A stretch of DNA of 64,000 nucleotides from Pseudobdellovibrionaceae bacterium (GCA_020635075.1 JACKAM010000001.1:1674001-1738000); one strand, 5' to 3'. Shown: positions 25,640 to 36,088, numbered from the stretch's first letter. Notes: generated by a model not told the origin, from the letters alone. Numbers and translations are program-made.

Positions 25640-28600
25640 TTAGGGGAGTTCAAGCGTCCCTAAAACGACCTCACCCCCACCGTAGATGGGCTTGATTTTG
25701 ACCTCTAGAAGTGCCCCTTCGGTCTCCTCAACCAACCAAGGGATTTCGATGGTGTTGGTCCCGGGAGAGAGCCTCACCTGGGGCGCCTTGGCCATCACTT
25801 CGCCGGCAGTCTTTCCGGGAGGCAAAAAGTAAAGATGGCCGACCAGTTTTTCCCGGTGGAAATCATCCCCCGAATGGGCAAAGGGGCGGCAGACAAACTT
25901 CAAGCTGCCTTTGGGAGCTTCTTTCGACACTGCGTATTCTCGACCCCAGTCTTTTTCCACTTCGCCGGATTCAGACGTAAACTCATAGTAACAATCATCA
26001 TAGCCGAAGGTCCATTGGCTCGGTGTCAGAGCTTCAAGGCGAAACTCATAGTTGCCAGCCTCAGTGATTTCAAGTTCCGCGACAAAGTCGCCATGGCCGT
26101 CCAACTCACCAACTATAGATCCAACCTTGGAGGGCTTTCTCACCAGTTCAAGACTCAGTTTTTCTCCCGCGTCGCCGTGATTGATGGCCTTGATTTCTGC
26201 CGCCGATCCTGCTGGCGTCCCACTCACTACTTTGGTGAGAAGCTCCATGCGCAAGGGATTGGCTTCAACCAAGGCTTCGTAGGCAGCTTCTGTCCCCACC
26301 ACTCGTGAGAGAGTGAGTTGGTAGTCTCCTGATGCAGGTGTGCTGACGAAAAACTCTTCCTCTTCGACAGGCCCCCAACTATAAGGCAGATTGGAAATGC
26401 CCATGGTGTTGAAAAATCCAAGCCCCAGGAACGGACGCTTGTCTTCATCGATAATAGTCTTGATCCGATAACCCTTTACAGTGGCATCGGCTCCCATGTG
26501 CAGCCGCACCCCTTCACGAGACCCAATCTGGAAGCTCACCCGCTCCTTTGTCTCCCATGGACGATCATCCACAACCGTGACGGGAAGAGTGTGAAGTCTC
26601 ATTCCGGAGTCAGCGTCCACAAAATAGACTTCACCAAAAAACTCCTGACCAGGCTTATCTCCCATCAATGTTTTAAGAGATTGCGAGTTAACTCTCACCG
26701 TGGTGCGAGCCAGCCCTAAACTCAACCAAAGGTGAGCGGGCCCGGTGAGCCAGGGTACCGAGTACTCCAGTTTTAGTTGTTTAAGAAGGTTTTCCCCAGC
26801 AGACCGCTTCACCAAAGGGCTCAATTCTCCATTAAAGCGAATTCTGAATTCACGATCTAGGGCGACATCCTTAGCTCCCAAAAAGGCACCCTTTTGCACA
26901 GCTCCGTCGGGACCCGAGAGTGGTCCGACCTTGACACTCACACGAGCAAACTGCTCACCCATTGCCAATTGTCGGTAGACCGCAAGTGCTCGGGGAATTT
27001 TGGGCAAACCATATCCTTGGTCGACAAAGGGAACGGCCTCAAGAGGCTGACCACTCAGCCTCAGAGCATGAACAATGGTTTCGGCATCGATAGGCAATCC
27101 CTCTTGCTTCACCGCGGAAATCAATACGGCCGCAGCCCCGGCCAAAGCAGGAGATGCGGAGCTGGTACCGCTAAAGGCCTGAAAGGTGTTTTCAGGAGCT
27201 CCATGAGTCAGGCTACTTAAGGGCGAAATCAATAAGGGCCCACTGCCCCCATCCGGTCCCGGACCGCGGCTGGAGTAATAAATCACTCGGCCCGGCTCGG
27301 GCAAACCCGTGACTCCATGAACATGTGCATCCAAATCCCGACTGACAAAGGCTCCAGCGACCAAAACATTGTCGGGATAAATGCTCCGCCGATTAAGACT
27401 GTTCAACCCAGGCCCATTGTTGCCGGCTGAAAAGCTAATCACAAAATTATACTTCTTAACCAGGGCTGAAATGGCTTCGGCCATAAACTCCTGGGCTTGA
27501 ACCGATTCAAAAAATAGACTGTAGCTGATATTGACCACTTCGGCCCCATGCTCGCCCAACCACTCCAGATTGGTCACAAAGCGGCCGATGTTGTAAAAGC
27601 CCGCCAAAAATTCGCTGTCGGGAGAGGAAAAGTCCACATCGAGGAGCTGCGCCCCCGGCGCCACGCCGTCGAAGCGACCACCGATCTGATGCCCCACCAT
27701 CACCGAGGCCACACCCTCGCCATGACTGTCTCCAGAGCGCTCCCCATAGGACAGGCGAACCAGATCCTCCTCAGGAATAAACTCCCCAACCACGGGAACC
27801 GGCTTTTCCTGATTCCAAAAGCCGTACTCACCGCTGTCGGCAAAAGTACCAAAACATTCAACTTGAGCCGTCAACAGTGAGTCACCGTTGGTATCCACGC
27901 AGAAGCGCACACGGTCGCCTTTTTTGAGAACCACAACCGCCAGTTTGGATTTTTGTCCATCACCATTGAGATCATGGGTGGCGCCGCTGTTGCTCTTAAG
28001 CGTCTGCTCATCCAGCACCCCTTCCCAGGCCTGATCGTAGTCTTCCTGAATGGCCTGAAAATAGGTTGAAGCCTTGTCTGCTGCTGTCACCAGGGTGACT
28101 TTGGTGTCGAGCAGATGACTGGTCCAATGGTGGCGCAAATACTTGCGTTTGCCATCGGTGGTTTTTTGCATGCCTGATCCCGAAGGGGCCACACCATCAT
28201 CAATGACTCCTGCGATCACTCCGCGTCCGTCATAGGTGGGATGCTCCTTGAGGAGTTCCGGGATGGCAAAATCCCGCTTGGCGAGAAAGTAAATCTTCTC
28301 ATCAGGCTTTTCATCCGCACCGGGAGCCACAGCCCGCATGGGAATATGGGCCGGCACAACACGCGAGGAAAGTGGTATCCGCAAAGTGGACAAAGTGCTT
28401 GGCGAGCCACTGAGATGAATCACGCGTTCGCCGGAGGCTGTGAGTCCCAAACTCTGGGCCCTTTTCTTCAGCTCCTGAGGCTCAGCCGTGAGCACCAATA
28501 CGCCTTGTTGGGCATCGACGGTGAAATCGGCCGAAAGAAACTCCCCTAAGGGTTTTTCATCTCTCTTTTGCGAGGTACATCCGAACAAGATTTGCGACAA

Positions 28601-28651
28601 CAAAACCACAAGACCCAAGATCTGGGCCTGACGACTAAGAATTTTAAGCAT
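25640..28651 (-). CDS. Subtilisin-like serine protease lipoprotein
   Basis: About 1,003 residues from ATG 28651 (GGGGGAT upstream). The lipobox ends in LFGC. A prodomain-like segment precedes an S8 peptidase domain with Asp in VIAGVIDDGV (~151), His in GDSHGEGVASVMVG (~310) and Ser in FSGTSSASP (~497). A ~150-residue insertion separates Asp and His, as in tripeptidyl-peptidase-II-like subtilases. The C-terminal half (~550-1000) is beta-rich with no recognised name. Predicted to cleave proteins in the periplasm or at the surface. It lies downstream of the alpha-2-macroglobulin gene, from which it is separated by a family-1 palindrome, so it probably has its own promoter. Confidence 0.88.
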   Translation of the reverse strand: MLKILSRQAQILGLVVLLSQILFGCTSQKRDEKPLGEFLSADFTVDAQQGVLVLTAEPQELKKRAQSLGLTASGERVIHLSGSPSTLSTLRIPLSSRVVPAHIPMRAVAPGADEKPDEKIYFLAKRDFAIPELLKEHPTYDGRGVIAGVIDDGVAPSGSGMQKTTDGKRKYLRHHWTSHLLDTKVTLVTAADKASTYFQAIQEDYDQAWEGVLDEQTLKSNSGATHDLNGDGQKSKLAVVVLKKGDRVRFCVDTNGDSLLTAQVECFGTFADSGEYGFWNQEKPVPVVGEFIPEEDLVRLSYGERSGDSHGEGVASVMVGHQIGGRFDGVAPGAQLLDVDFSSPDSEFLAGFYNIGRFVTNLEWLGEHGAEVVNISYSLFFESVQAQEFMAEAISALVKKYNFVISFSAGNNGPGLNSLNRRSIYPDNVLVAGAFVSRDLDAHVHGVTGLPEPGRVIYYSSRGPGPDGGSGPLLISPLSSLTHGAPENTFQAFSGTSSASPALAGAAAVLISAVKQEGLPIDAETIVHALRLSGQPLEAVPFVDQGYGLPKIPRALAVYRQLAMGEQFARVSVKVGPLSGPDGAVQKGAFLGAKDVALDREFRIRFNGELSPLVKRSAGENLLKQLKLEYSVPWLTGPAHLWLSLGLARTTVRVNSQSLKTLMGDKPGQEFFGEVYFVDADSGMRLHTLPVTVVDDRPWETKERVSFQIGSREGVRLHMGADATVKGYRIKTIIDEDKRPFLGLGFFNTMGISNLPYSWGPVEEEEFFVSTPASGDYQLTLSRVVGTEAAYEALVEANPLRMELLTKVVSGTPAGSAAEIKAINHGDAGEKLSLELVRKPSKVGSIVGELDGHGDFVAELEITEAGNYEFRLEALTPSQWTFGYDDCYYEFTSESGEVEKDWGREYAVSKEAPKGSLKFVCRPFAHSGDDFHREKLVGHLYFLPPGKTAGEVMAKAPQVRLSPGTNTIEIPWLVEETEGALLEVKIKPIYGGGEVVLGTLELP

Positions 28652-28728
28652 AGCATCCCCCAGGGACTTCCTACCCAATTTCCCCCGGAGTGGCCACAGG
28701 CAAATGGCCTAAGAAAAATTTCCCCTGC

Positions 28729-28834
28729 AAAAAGGTTCCAGGTCCTCAAGTGATATGCGCGGCACCAAACGTGACCTCGAAAATGAGATCATGTTTGGTG
28801 CGGCGCATATCACTTGAGGACCTGGAACCTTTTT
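28729..28834. repeat. Family-1 palindromic element, copy 1
   Basis: A 106-base near-perfect inverted repeat: A5-GGTTCCAGGTCCTCAA at the left, TTGAGGACCTGGAACC-T5 at the right, arms of about 45 bp and a tip CTC-GAAAAT-GAG. A G.U-rich internal loop (GTGAC/ATCAT) interrupts the upper stem. The right end is 2 bases from the stop codon of the alpha-2-macroglobulin gene. Oriented with that gene, it ends in T5, so it can work as a strong terminator; the mirror A5/T5 gives the same on the other strand. Copies 2 and 3 differ in the arms but keep pairing. Confidence 0.95.
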
Positions 28835-28836
28835 GA

Positions 28837-31800
28837 TCACTGCACCTCGATAATATGTCCGGCGGAGTACGCCCCGAACTCAGGAGCATACATGGCCTGG
28901 ATGCGGGCTGGTCCCACGCGAAATCGACCGGCCATATTGGCCTTGACCCGATACTTGAGGGTGTACTCTCCCGCCGGCAACCACTCAATAAAGAAGTTGG
29001 TGGCTGAATCGCGAATTTCCTCATAACGGGCCAAGCCCAAATCCCAGGCCCATTTTGATAAGGCAATGCCTGGCTCAAGGCCCGCAGCCCGGGGATCACG
29101 CAAGTGGACGTACTCCATGGCCTGCTTACTCCTGAGCGATAGATGGACTTCCACTTCATCGCCCACCTTGATCCTCATACCCTTCTTAAGCGGTGTGAGG
29201 ACCTTGCGCTTGCCCTGGGTGGCACGAACAAAATACTCCCTCTCCACCTTAAGAAAATCCCCGTCTCCCTTTTCAGGCAGCTTTTCCGTGGAAAAGTGCC
29301 AGGTGGCCGAAACAAAACCTAATGCCGGGTCCATCTTCTCGGCTTTAACAACGGACATTGCTTTAGGTTTAATTTGAGTTCCGGGAATCACCCACTGTTT
29401 GGACTTACCGGTGTAGTCATCAGGCTTAAAGATAAACTCTTTCTTCTCTGCTCCTGCCTGAAGTTTGACTTTTTCTTCGATACCAATTTGCTTTTCCTGC
29501 TTCATATAATAGGTCAAGGCATAGAGCACTTCAGCCGTGGCCCGGGTGGATTTCCAATGGCTGAGTTTCTTATTCAAAAACAACCACTGAACCAACCCAT
29601 CCCTTCTCTCATCAGTTGGCTGTAGTTCAGTCATGGCTCTAAGGGCATAGGCATGGCCTTCAATGGTGTCATTGTACCACAGCCAAGCCCTGTCTTCCGC
29701 GGCCCAAAAAGTTCCTTCGTCTTCAGTGGTTTTTGACGAATCCATAATCGAGTCAAACACGAGTTTACTGTCCTGGGGACGCTTCATGCGCTGAAGGGTG
29801 AGAGCCATTTGCGCCTTGGTCATGGGTGCAATACTCTTCCAATGTTTAAAGGTATAATCGAGGATCTTTTCTCTTTCGCCAGGGGCAAAAAAGTTCCCAG
29901 TCCAGGAATCATCCGGGTAGGAGCTGGCCACGTAGTTGAGAAAGGTAAGGAACTCCACTCCGAGATCCTTCCATGGCTTTTCGCGAATATGGAGAATCAA
30001 ATAATTCCAGGCGCGGACAATCATATCTTTGGGAAGGGTTACTCCCAGTTCGGTGGCTTTGGAAAAGCCATGAACCACCAGGAGAGTCATGTAAGGAGAG
30101 GGTTGCCCTCCTGGATACCAGGGGAAAGCTCCATTAGAAGTCTGAGCGTCTTTGAGTTTTCTCAAGGCACTCTCTTTTTGGTTCTTTGCCACCTTCGGAT
30201 CAAGAACCTTGAGCAGCTCATCCTCTTTAGCCCGACCGCCTTCGGCCTCGGCCATCCAGGGGGTTTCCTCTAAAAACAGCAAACGATTTGGGTCGTCGGC
30301 CCGCCACTTTTCAAATTGAGTGTTGCGGCCCTTGGCCATCTTGGTCGCCATTTGTTTTACCAAAGGATGAGATCCAAAGACTTCCGTCAATATAGCCGTC
30401 GAAACAAATCGGTTGAGCGTTTGTTCCACACATTCATAAGGATAATTCACCAAATAAGGGAGGGCGGACAAAACCGAATAAAGCAACTGAGCATCCACTG
30501 TCATCACCAATTGCTTGTGAATCAAAGAGGGGTCGTCCCCTTTGGCCATATCAGGAAACTTTAACTCCCTCGGCTTACCCTTGCGTAAAGTGGCAAACCG
30601 TGACTGAAGGAGGTGCATGCGACTGGGAAGCACCGGCAATGGTCTCTCCTCTCCGTCGGTCATGCGGCCAGATTTGCCCTTTACCGTCACTCGAACCATT
30701 CCCAAATTGGGCGGAACAACCAAATCCATAGTCGCACTGGCAGATCCTCCTGGGGCCACCTGCACTGTCTTAGACCAAACCTTTTGCTTAATCCCAAAAT
30801 CAGCGAGAAGGCTCTTACCCGAGGTCGGATCCTCAATTTGGGCGGTGAGAACAACCGAGATTTTTTTCTTCCCGGCATTTTGTGCTACGATCTTCATGCT
30901 TGCCCGGTCACCTTCGCGCACAAAGCGAGGCAAATAAGGGCGAACCATTAGGTCCTTCACCGTCTCCACCGTGGCCTGAGCGGTTCCACTCTGATAACTC
31001 TCAGTAAGAGCATGGGCCCAGACCTTCCAGCTGGTCACCGAATCCGGAACCTGAAACTCAAGTGACACCTGTCCCTGCTTATTCCATCTTAGGTGAGGCT
31101 GCCAAAAGGCGGTTTCACTAAAGTTTTTACGGACCTGTTCCTGAGGGACTTCTTCGACAGACTTAGGCGCACCAACCGATTGACCGAGGACTGCATTGTC
31201 CTCTTTTCCCAAGGCGCTTGACTCTTTTTTTGCCTTTTCCCGGAGAACCGGCGCCTCAGAAGGCTTAGCGGCCGCTGGTGCCGCCTCATCGGCCAGGGCC
31301 ATCACGTCCTCTTCGGCCTCGTACATCATTCGCCCTTTACCACCGAAGCCGCCACCGCCACGGCTTCCCAAACCGCCAATGCCGTAACTGGCAAACTCTT
31401 TGAGGTAATCTCCATGAAAGGAAACCGGATTGCCATAATACCAACCATTACCCCACAGGGAAAACCCTGGGGCTCGGTACAGATGATAACTGAGTGGAAA
31501 GGAATTGTAGCTTTTCCCTGGAAAGTGACCGAGAATCGATGGCGGACTATGGGGAGCAAAAGCCTCAAGACTGCGGTCATACATATAGGCCAGAAGTTCT
31601 CCAGCCTCAATGGCTCCCTTCTTACCAGGGGCATGAACCTTGACCACCCATTTTTCCTTGGACCCAGGCTCCATCTTCTTGCGAATCCGTTCGTATTCGA
31701 CCTGAAGCTGTTTGTTCTCCCACGGAATATAGACATTCAAAGTCTGTGAAACGCTCTGAAAATCGTGGACAAAACCTGCCTCAACAAAGAAACCACCCCG

Positions 31801-34800
31801 CCACTCGGGTCCAAGGCTAAATTCATGTAGAGATCCTCGATTCCCCACACGGCGAACTTCACGCAAAGACTTAACGGAGTCCTGGCCAATAAAAAAGTTC
31901 ATCGCTTGACTGGCTAAACCACTGTGAACTAACAGCTTCACTTTCTCACCCACCTGATAGCTGTTCTTCTCAGGGAGCACCACCAGCGGAAGATTGAGCT
32001 TAAAGCCTTTTCCAAGAACGAGAAAATCATGCCTCGCTTTGGCTTCCTTGCCGAAGCGATCGCGCGTGACATACTCCAAGCGATATGGCCCAGGAGGGAG
32101 GGGGTTGAGCAGGATCTTGCCCAAGCCATTGTTACCATGCTTGACCCGTCCCGATTGAACCATGGCTCCTGATTTCCAATTGAAAAGGACCTGTTTCCAA
32201 TTGTAGTGGGACTCCCACCTTGCGTTTCTGAAATCATCAGTATGCTGGTAGGCATGGGGCTCTGAATTTGGCTTTTCAACTTCAGCCGGCATGGGGGTTT
32301 TCTTGGGCTGACGAATTCGCAAAATCCGATAGCGACCCTTCCCAGCTAAAGGCTTTCCATCCAGGGAACTTCTATTCACCTCCAAGGAAACCCTTGCTTT
32401 CGTATCGAAAAAGTTCTCCTTCTGCTGAATACGCGCCTGTACAGCCACAAAACCAACCCGGTAGGAACGCTGGGTACTTCGAGTTTCACCCCCCTCATCA
32501 GTAACATCTACCTGAATCCGATAGGTGTAAGACAACTCCTTTTTTTCGTCTTCAGCATCCCCTTCGGGGACAAAATCGATGACAAATTCCCCCTTGTCAT
32601 TGAGGTTTGATTCACCGGCTGTGAGAATCTGCTCCTGTCCGCCTCCGCCACCACGCCAGTAATACCAGCCCCACCACCAGGGGAAGACCTTTTGTCGGTA
32701 CACCGACCACTGGGCTTTACCGGACGTAACCGGCAAGCCATGGTAGTATTTCACTTCGCCCTTCACTTGAGCCTTGACATTGACCTTCATTGCTTTGGTT
32801 GACTCACCAAGCGTGACTTCAAATGTCGGCCGCTTGTATTCTTCTACCTGAAAGTAGGCCTGTCCGCCTCGACCCGACACTCTCTGGACAAGGATATGCC
32901 AACTCCCCAATATCCTGCCAGTGGGAACCAAAAACTCACCACTGGCCGTGCCAAACTCGTTGGTCTTAACAGTGACCTTCTCCACCTGTTTGTGATTGGT
33001 GTCGCGCAGGCTCACCTGCAAATTGGCATTGGCAAATCCCTTTAGCTGCCCCTCCTCCGCCTTGCCGCCAAAGGAGACGACCTTCCAAAAGATTTTTTGC
33101 CCCGGCCGATAGAGACTGCGATCCAGGTAAACTAAGTGCGCTTCGTGGGAAGCCCTTTGGCCGGACTCATAAAAATGAATTCCATTGTGGATCAATCCCA
33201 AATCTTCACCCTTTTCGGCAAACATATAATAGGTGTGACTTGGCGACCCCTTAATCCTGACTTCACCTTCCTTGTCCGTCTTGTAGGAGTTGGCCAGGCG
33301 GTGCCCCGTCTTCCAGTCAAACTGATAAAGGCGTATATCCACGCCAGCCATTCTCTCACCACTGTGGCCATTGAGAGAACGAATATGCCAGGTTCCATCT
33401 TTGGATTGTTCGCTCTCCAAAACCAAATCACTGACGATAAAGTGAATGCCGGAAACCCGGTTGCTCTCTTCTTGTTCGAAGTCGGCGTTGGCCGAGGAGA
33501 CGATAAAGTAGTAACCCTTCTTTTGGATGGGCGGCACAACGTAGCGATCATGGCTGCGCAAGTCCTTCGTCGGCTTGAGAACCACCTCCCACTGAATGGG
33601 CGCCTTGTTTCTCTTCATGTGATCCTGGATCTGCCGCCGGTTAGGAAAAAAATTGTAGTCTTTTTCGGCTGTCGCCATTTTCGCAAGGTCAATTGGATAG
33701 GCGCGGAAATAAAGTTTGCTCAGGTTTTTGTAAGATACCTTGAGGGACTGCTTGCCTAGGCCATCTGTTAACATTCCTTGAACATCAAAGTGGGGAGCTT
33801 CGAGAGTCTTTAGGAGATAGTCACACAAACTTGCCCCTTGGGTGCCCCGGCCAATGATCACCCCTTGCTTGGCCCATCTCCTGGCTTCGATGAGGGCCTC
33901 GGGGTCCGAATCCTGAGACCGGGCTTGAGCCAAATCATAGAAGCCCTTGGCCTTCCAGGGAACTTGGGGAGCCGAAATCACTGTCTGCCGGAGAGCCTTC
34001 ATCAGCATCTGTCGCCGGGAACCTGCTTCGGCGTGCTGATCCAAAAACATTTTTATGCGTACCAAATGTGCTTCAAGTGCTGCCTCGGTCCGCTTGGAAT
34101 TCTGGTGCCACGCCTCTAAATCCTTCAGCAGGCGGGCGGCACGAGCCAGAGGATGAAGGCTCCGCCACTGATTTTGATCGGCAAACCCGACCGCTCCTGA
34201 CTTAACCTCTGCCGCGATGTTGATGCGATGAACCTCGTTGCTCTCCTGTGGAGACCAAAAACTTGAATTGCGCAGGAAATCGACCCAAAAATAGGTTAAA
34301 AAGTCCCGCAGCGTCCCACGCACCGATTTGGGATAGTTGTTTTGAGTGATAAATTCTTTGGCTGCTGAAATCTCAGTGACTCCCCAAGTGAGACGGCTTT
34401 TCCACAGCTCCCACAGTTGATTGCCGATCTCACGATTGATTCTCTCCAGGCTCCATTTTTTTAAGTCCAAATCGGTGCCCGCATCGACGACTTCCCGTTG
34501 CCGGATCTCATAGCCGTAGCCGTCCACGTACTCACGGAGAGCATGAATGTAGTAAATCTTAAGCAGAGCCTGAGCCTCTATTCCGGTCGGCCATTTGCTC
34601 TGTCTTAGCGCCAACAATGCGGTTTCATAACCATGGAGGCCCAACTGCAGCTGAGTTCGCTTGATAAGCAGTCGCGCCTGCTCCAGTCCAGACTGCCGGC
34701 CTTTGCCAATTTCGGCCTCCAGTTGATCAAGAGCCGCCTGGTACTTTTGCTCACCAACGAGGCGTTCAACTTCCGCAAATACTCCCTGCTTAGTGGGCGG

Positions 34801-34905
34801 AAAACTCATTCCCTTACCCGAGGCCGAGTGACTAATCGCCACCGGTGTTGCCGTAATGATGGTGGTTATTAAGACAACGAGAGAGCTTCTGGTCCAGATC
34901 TTCAT
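28837..34905 (-). CDS. Bacterial alpha-2-macroglobulin (YfaS-like, thioester type)
   Basis: About 2,022 residues from ATG 34905 (AAGGAAAGG upstream), with a signal peptide at 1-30. The N-terminal ~400 residues are helical and unlike textbook YfaS. After that come macroglobulin domains with tandem beta-sandwiches (YLDRSLYRPGQKIFWKV). The complement-like C-terminal part has the thioester motif ECVEQ (CxEQ) near residue 1492 and the helical barrel that follows (SNGAFPWYPGGQPSPYMTL). These proteins trap attacking proteases in the periplasm. The usual partner PBP1c is not adjacent; the S8 protease gene follows instead. A Gly-rich and an Ala/Glu-rich low-complexity insert lies near 1190-1240. Stop is next to a family-1 element. 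Confidence 0.92.
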   Translation of the reverse strand: MKIWTRSSLVVLITTIITATPVAISHSASGKGMSFPPTKQGVFAEVERLVGEQKYQAALDQLEAEIGKGRQSGLEQARLLIKRTQLQLGLHGYETALLALRQSKWPTGIEAQALLKIYYIHALREYVDGYGYEIRQREVVDAGTDLDLKKWSLERINREIGNQLWELWKSRLTWGVTEISAAKEFITQNNYPKSVRGTLRDFLTYFWVDFLRNSSFWSPQESNEVHRINIAAEVKSGAVGFADQNQWRSLHPLARAARLLKDLEAWHQNSKRTEAALEAHLVRIKMFLDQHAEAGSRRQMLMKALRQTVISAPQVPWKAKGFYDLAQARSQDSDPEALIEARRWAKQGVIIGRGTQGASLCDYLLKTLEAPHFDVQGMLTDGLGKQSLKVSYKNLSKLYFRAYPIDLAKMATAEKDYNFFPNRRQIQDHMKRNKAPIQWEVVLKPTKDLRSHDRYVVPPIQKKGYYFIVSSANADFEQEESNRVSGIHFIVSDLVLESEQSKDGTWHIRSLNGHSGERMAGVDIRLYQFDWKTGHRLANSYKTDKEGEVRIKGSPSHTYYMFAEKGEDLGLIHNGIHFYESGQRASHEAHLVYLDRSLYRPGQKIFWKVVSFGGKAEEGQLKGFANANLQVSLRDTNHKQVEKVTVKTNEFGTASGEFLVPTGRILGSWHILVQRVSGRGGQAYFQVEEYKRPTFEVTLGESTKAMKVNVKAQVKGEVKYYHGLPVTSGKAQWSVYRQKVFPWWWGWYYWRGGGGGQEQILTAGESNLNDKGEFVIDFVPEGDAEDEKKELSYTYRIQVDVTDEGGETRSTQRSYRVGFVAVQARIQQKENFFDTKARVSLEVNRSSLDGKPLAGKGRYRILRIRQPKKTPMPAEVEKPNSEPHAYQHTDDFRNARWESHYNWKQVLFNWKSGAMVQSGRVKHGNNGLGKILLNPLPPGPYRLEYVTRDRFGKEAKARHDFLVLGKGFKLNLPLVVLPEKNSYQVGEKVKLLVHSGLASQAMNFFIGQDSVKSLREVRRVGNRGSLHEFSLGPEWRGGFFVEAGFVHDFQSVSQTLNVYIPWENKQLQVEYERIRKKMEPGSKEKWVVKVHAPGKKGAIEAGELLAYMYDRSLEAFAPHSPPSILGHFPGKSYNSFPLSYHLYRAPGFSLWGNGWYYGNPVSFHGDYLKEFASYGIGGLGSRGGGGFGGKGRMMYEAEEDVMALADEAAPAAAKPSEAPVLREKAKKESSALGKEDNAVLGQSVGAPKSVEEVPQEQVRKNFSETAFWQPHLRWNKQGQVSLEFQVPDSVTSWKVWAHALTESYQSGTAQATVETVKDLMVRPYLPRFVREGDRASMKIVAQNAGKKKISVVLTAQIEDPTSGKSLLADFGIKQKVWSKTVQVAPGGSASATMDLVVPPNLGMVRVTVKGKSGRMTDGEERPLPVLPSRMHLLQSRFATLRKGKPRELKFPDMAKGDDPSLIHKQLVMTVDAQLLYSVLSALPYLVNYPYECVEQTLNRFVSTAILTEVFGSHPLVKQMATKMAKGRNTQFEKWRADDPNRLLFLEETPWMAEAEGGRAKEDELLKVLDPKVAKNQKESALRKLKDAQTSNGAFPWYPGGQPSPYMTLLVVHGFSKATELGVTLPKDMIVRAWNYLILHIREKPWKDLGVEFLTFLNYVASSYPDDSWTGNFFAPGEREKILDYTFKHWKSIAPMTKAQMALTLQRMKRPQDSKLVFDSIMDSSKTTEDEGTFWAAEDRAWLWYNDTIEGHAYALRAMTELQPTDERRDGLVQWLFLNKKLSHWKSTRATAEVLYALTYYMKQEKQIGIEEKVKLQAGAEKKEFIFKPDDYTGKSKQWVIPGTQIKPKAMSVVKAEKMDPALGFVSATWHFSTEKLPEKGDGDFLKVEREYFVRATQGKRKVLTPLKKGMRIKVGDEVEVHLSLRSKQAMEYVHLRDPRAAGLEPGIALSKWAWDLGLARYEEIRDSATNFFIEWLPAGEYTLKYRVKANMAGRFRVGPARIQAMYAPEFGAYSAGHIIEVQ

Positions 34906-35048
34906 GGGCACACCTTTCCTTGGCGAGACAAAGATTCATGAGGACCACATTAAAACGCAAAATGAAGGAAAGGCCAAGAGAAGGCCAAATTTAGCGCAAT
35001 GGCGACATAAGCCTATCACCAACAAAAGGAGTGCCTTTCAAAAACTAG

Positions 35049-35326
35049 CCCCCTTAATTATTGATCTACGAAACTGTGTGTTTCCTTTATCAGGGAACAG
35101 GTCCGATTGCCGAGCCATTCCCGGAAATCCGAATCCTCTGCCGTCGCGCTGGGCGGGAGGCTGAGTGACCGAAGGGAATAGGCTCGGCCGAACGAACTGC
35201 GGCGGCAATGCTGACGCAGTCCGAAGACGCGCCTGCGGCCGAAAGGCGCGTGAGGATTTGCGGAGGATGGTCGGCAATGGACGGATTTCACTGATAATGG
35301 GTTTCGTGGATCAATAATTCAGGGGG
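35049..35326. repeat. Family-2 palindromic element, copy A
   Basis: A 278-base imperfect palindrome with outer arms CCCCCTTAATTATTGATC and GATCAATAATTCAGGGGG (nearly perfect). Inner arms pair GGTCCGATTGCCGAGCCAT with ATGGTCGGCAATGGAC. A further short hairpin ACGCGCCT/AGGCGCGT lies in the 57-base core at 35221-35277, which is identical to copy B. Its right end is 14 bases from the stop of the PilZ gene; the left end is about 140 bases upstream of the macroglobulin start. Together they fill the 435-base gap; no gene is present. Confidence 0.85.
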
Positions 35327-35340
35327 CCAGTATTTGGGCT

Positions 35341-36009
35341 CTAAGCCATTAACAAAACGGGTCGCTGCTCGGCAGACTCACAGAACTCCACCCCGACACG
35401 CCTGGTTTTAGGATCCTGCCAGCGCACCTTGGCCCTGACACCAAAGGAATGACGCCGGTGAGAACTCTTCACCTGAATCAGGATTTCATCGTCATAAATA
35501 GCATCCAAATCGCGCAGTTCAAGCTGAGCACCACCAAAGGAAATGTTGACCAGGCGAACCCGGCTGCGGCTGCCCTGATCGCCGATGACCTCCCCTGTTT
35601 GGTGGGTCTTATACCGACAGTGGGCACGGTGAAAAACAGGCTGGCCGTTGCCGAGCTTGTAGACCACAGCTGAAACATCAGGCATTTCAAAACGACTGTC
35701 GAGAATACGAATATTGGAGTAAGTCTTCTTAGACAGTTCCGAGCGCACATCATCTGAGATTCGCGGTGCCACCAACAAAAGGGGCACTGATTTGAAATAC
35801 TCATCAATAAAGGCCAGCTGTTTCAATTGGGGACGGCCAAACACATCGAGAGAGAATACGATGGCCGAGAGACCAAATTCATCAATGGCCTGAAGCATTT
35901 GGGCCGGATGGGAAAAGGTTAGTATGTGAAAGGTTGGATTGGCCTGCAGAGTTTGTCTCACCCTGAATCGCAATGGACTCGGCTTACCCACAATTGCAAT
36001 TTGATACAT
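35341..36009 (-). CDS. Receiver-like plus PilZ domain protein
   Basis: 222 residues. Residues 1-110 have a receiver-like alternation (YQIAIVGKPSPLRFRVRQTL, AIVFSLDVFG) with Asp in the phosphoacceptor region, though the usual MPG is absent, so phosphorylation is uncertain. Residues ~125-220 are a PilZ domain with RxxxR (RAHCR) and NxSxxG (NISFGG), the c-di-GMP-binding motifs. Likely a c-di-GMP effector for motility or development. GGGGGA precedes the ATG. A sigma-70-like promoter is upstream and a family-2 palindrome is at the 3' end. Confidence 0.8.
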   Translation of the reverse strand: MYQIAIVGKPSPLRFRVRQTLQANPTFHILTFSHPAQMLQAIDEFGLSAIVFSLDVFGRPQLKQLAFIDEYFKSVPLLLVAPRISDDVRSELSKKTYSNIRILDSRFEMPDVSAVVYKLGNGQPVFHRAHCRYKTHQTGEVIGDQGSRSRVRLVNISFGGAQLELRDLDAIYDDEILIQVKSSHRRHSFGVRAKVRWQDPKTRRVGVEFCESAEQRPVLLMA

Positions 36010-36060
36010 AAATCCCCCGTCAGATTTTCCCTACCCATGAGAATTGCAAAGGCTGTGCTA

Positions 36061-36088
36061 ATCCTACAGCGATTAAACACGACTGCAA
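36061..36088 (-). promoter_or_regulatory. Sigma-70-like promoter of the PilZ gene
   Basis: On the minus strand TTGCAG (36083-36088) and TAGGAT (36061-36066) are separated by 16 bases, about 50 bases before the ATG at 36009. Confidence 0.55.

Noticed and set aside
28546..28749. Short frames beginning MRTWNLF at several family-1 copies
   Set aside because: They start in the palindrome arms (TTGAGGACCTGGAACC) and are not conserved beyond them.
28837..34905. Long open frames on the plus strand opposite the macroglobulin gene
   Set aside because: They are shadows of strong codon bias on the other strand; no signals or domains.
35221..35277. The identical 57-base core considered as a CRISPR repeat
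   Set aside because: There are only two copies, 15 kb apart, inside palindromes, with no regular spacers or cas genes.
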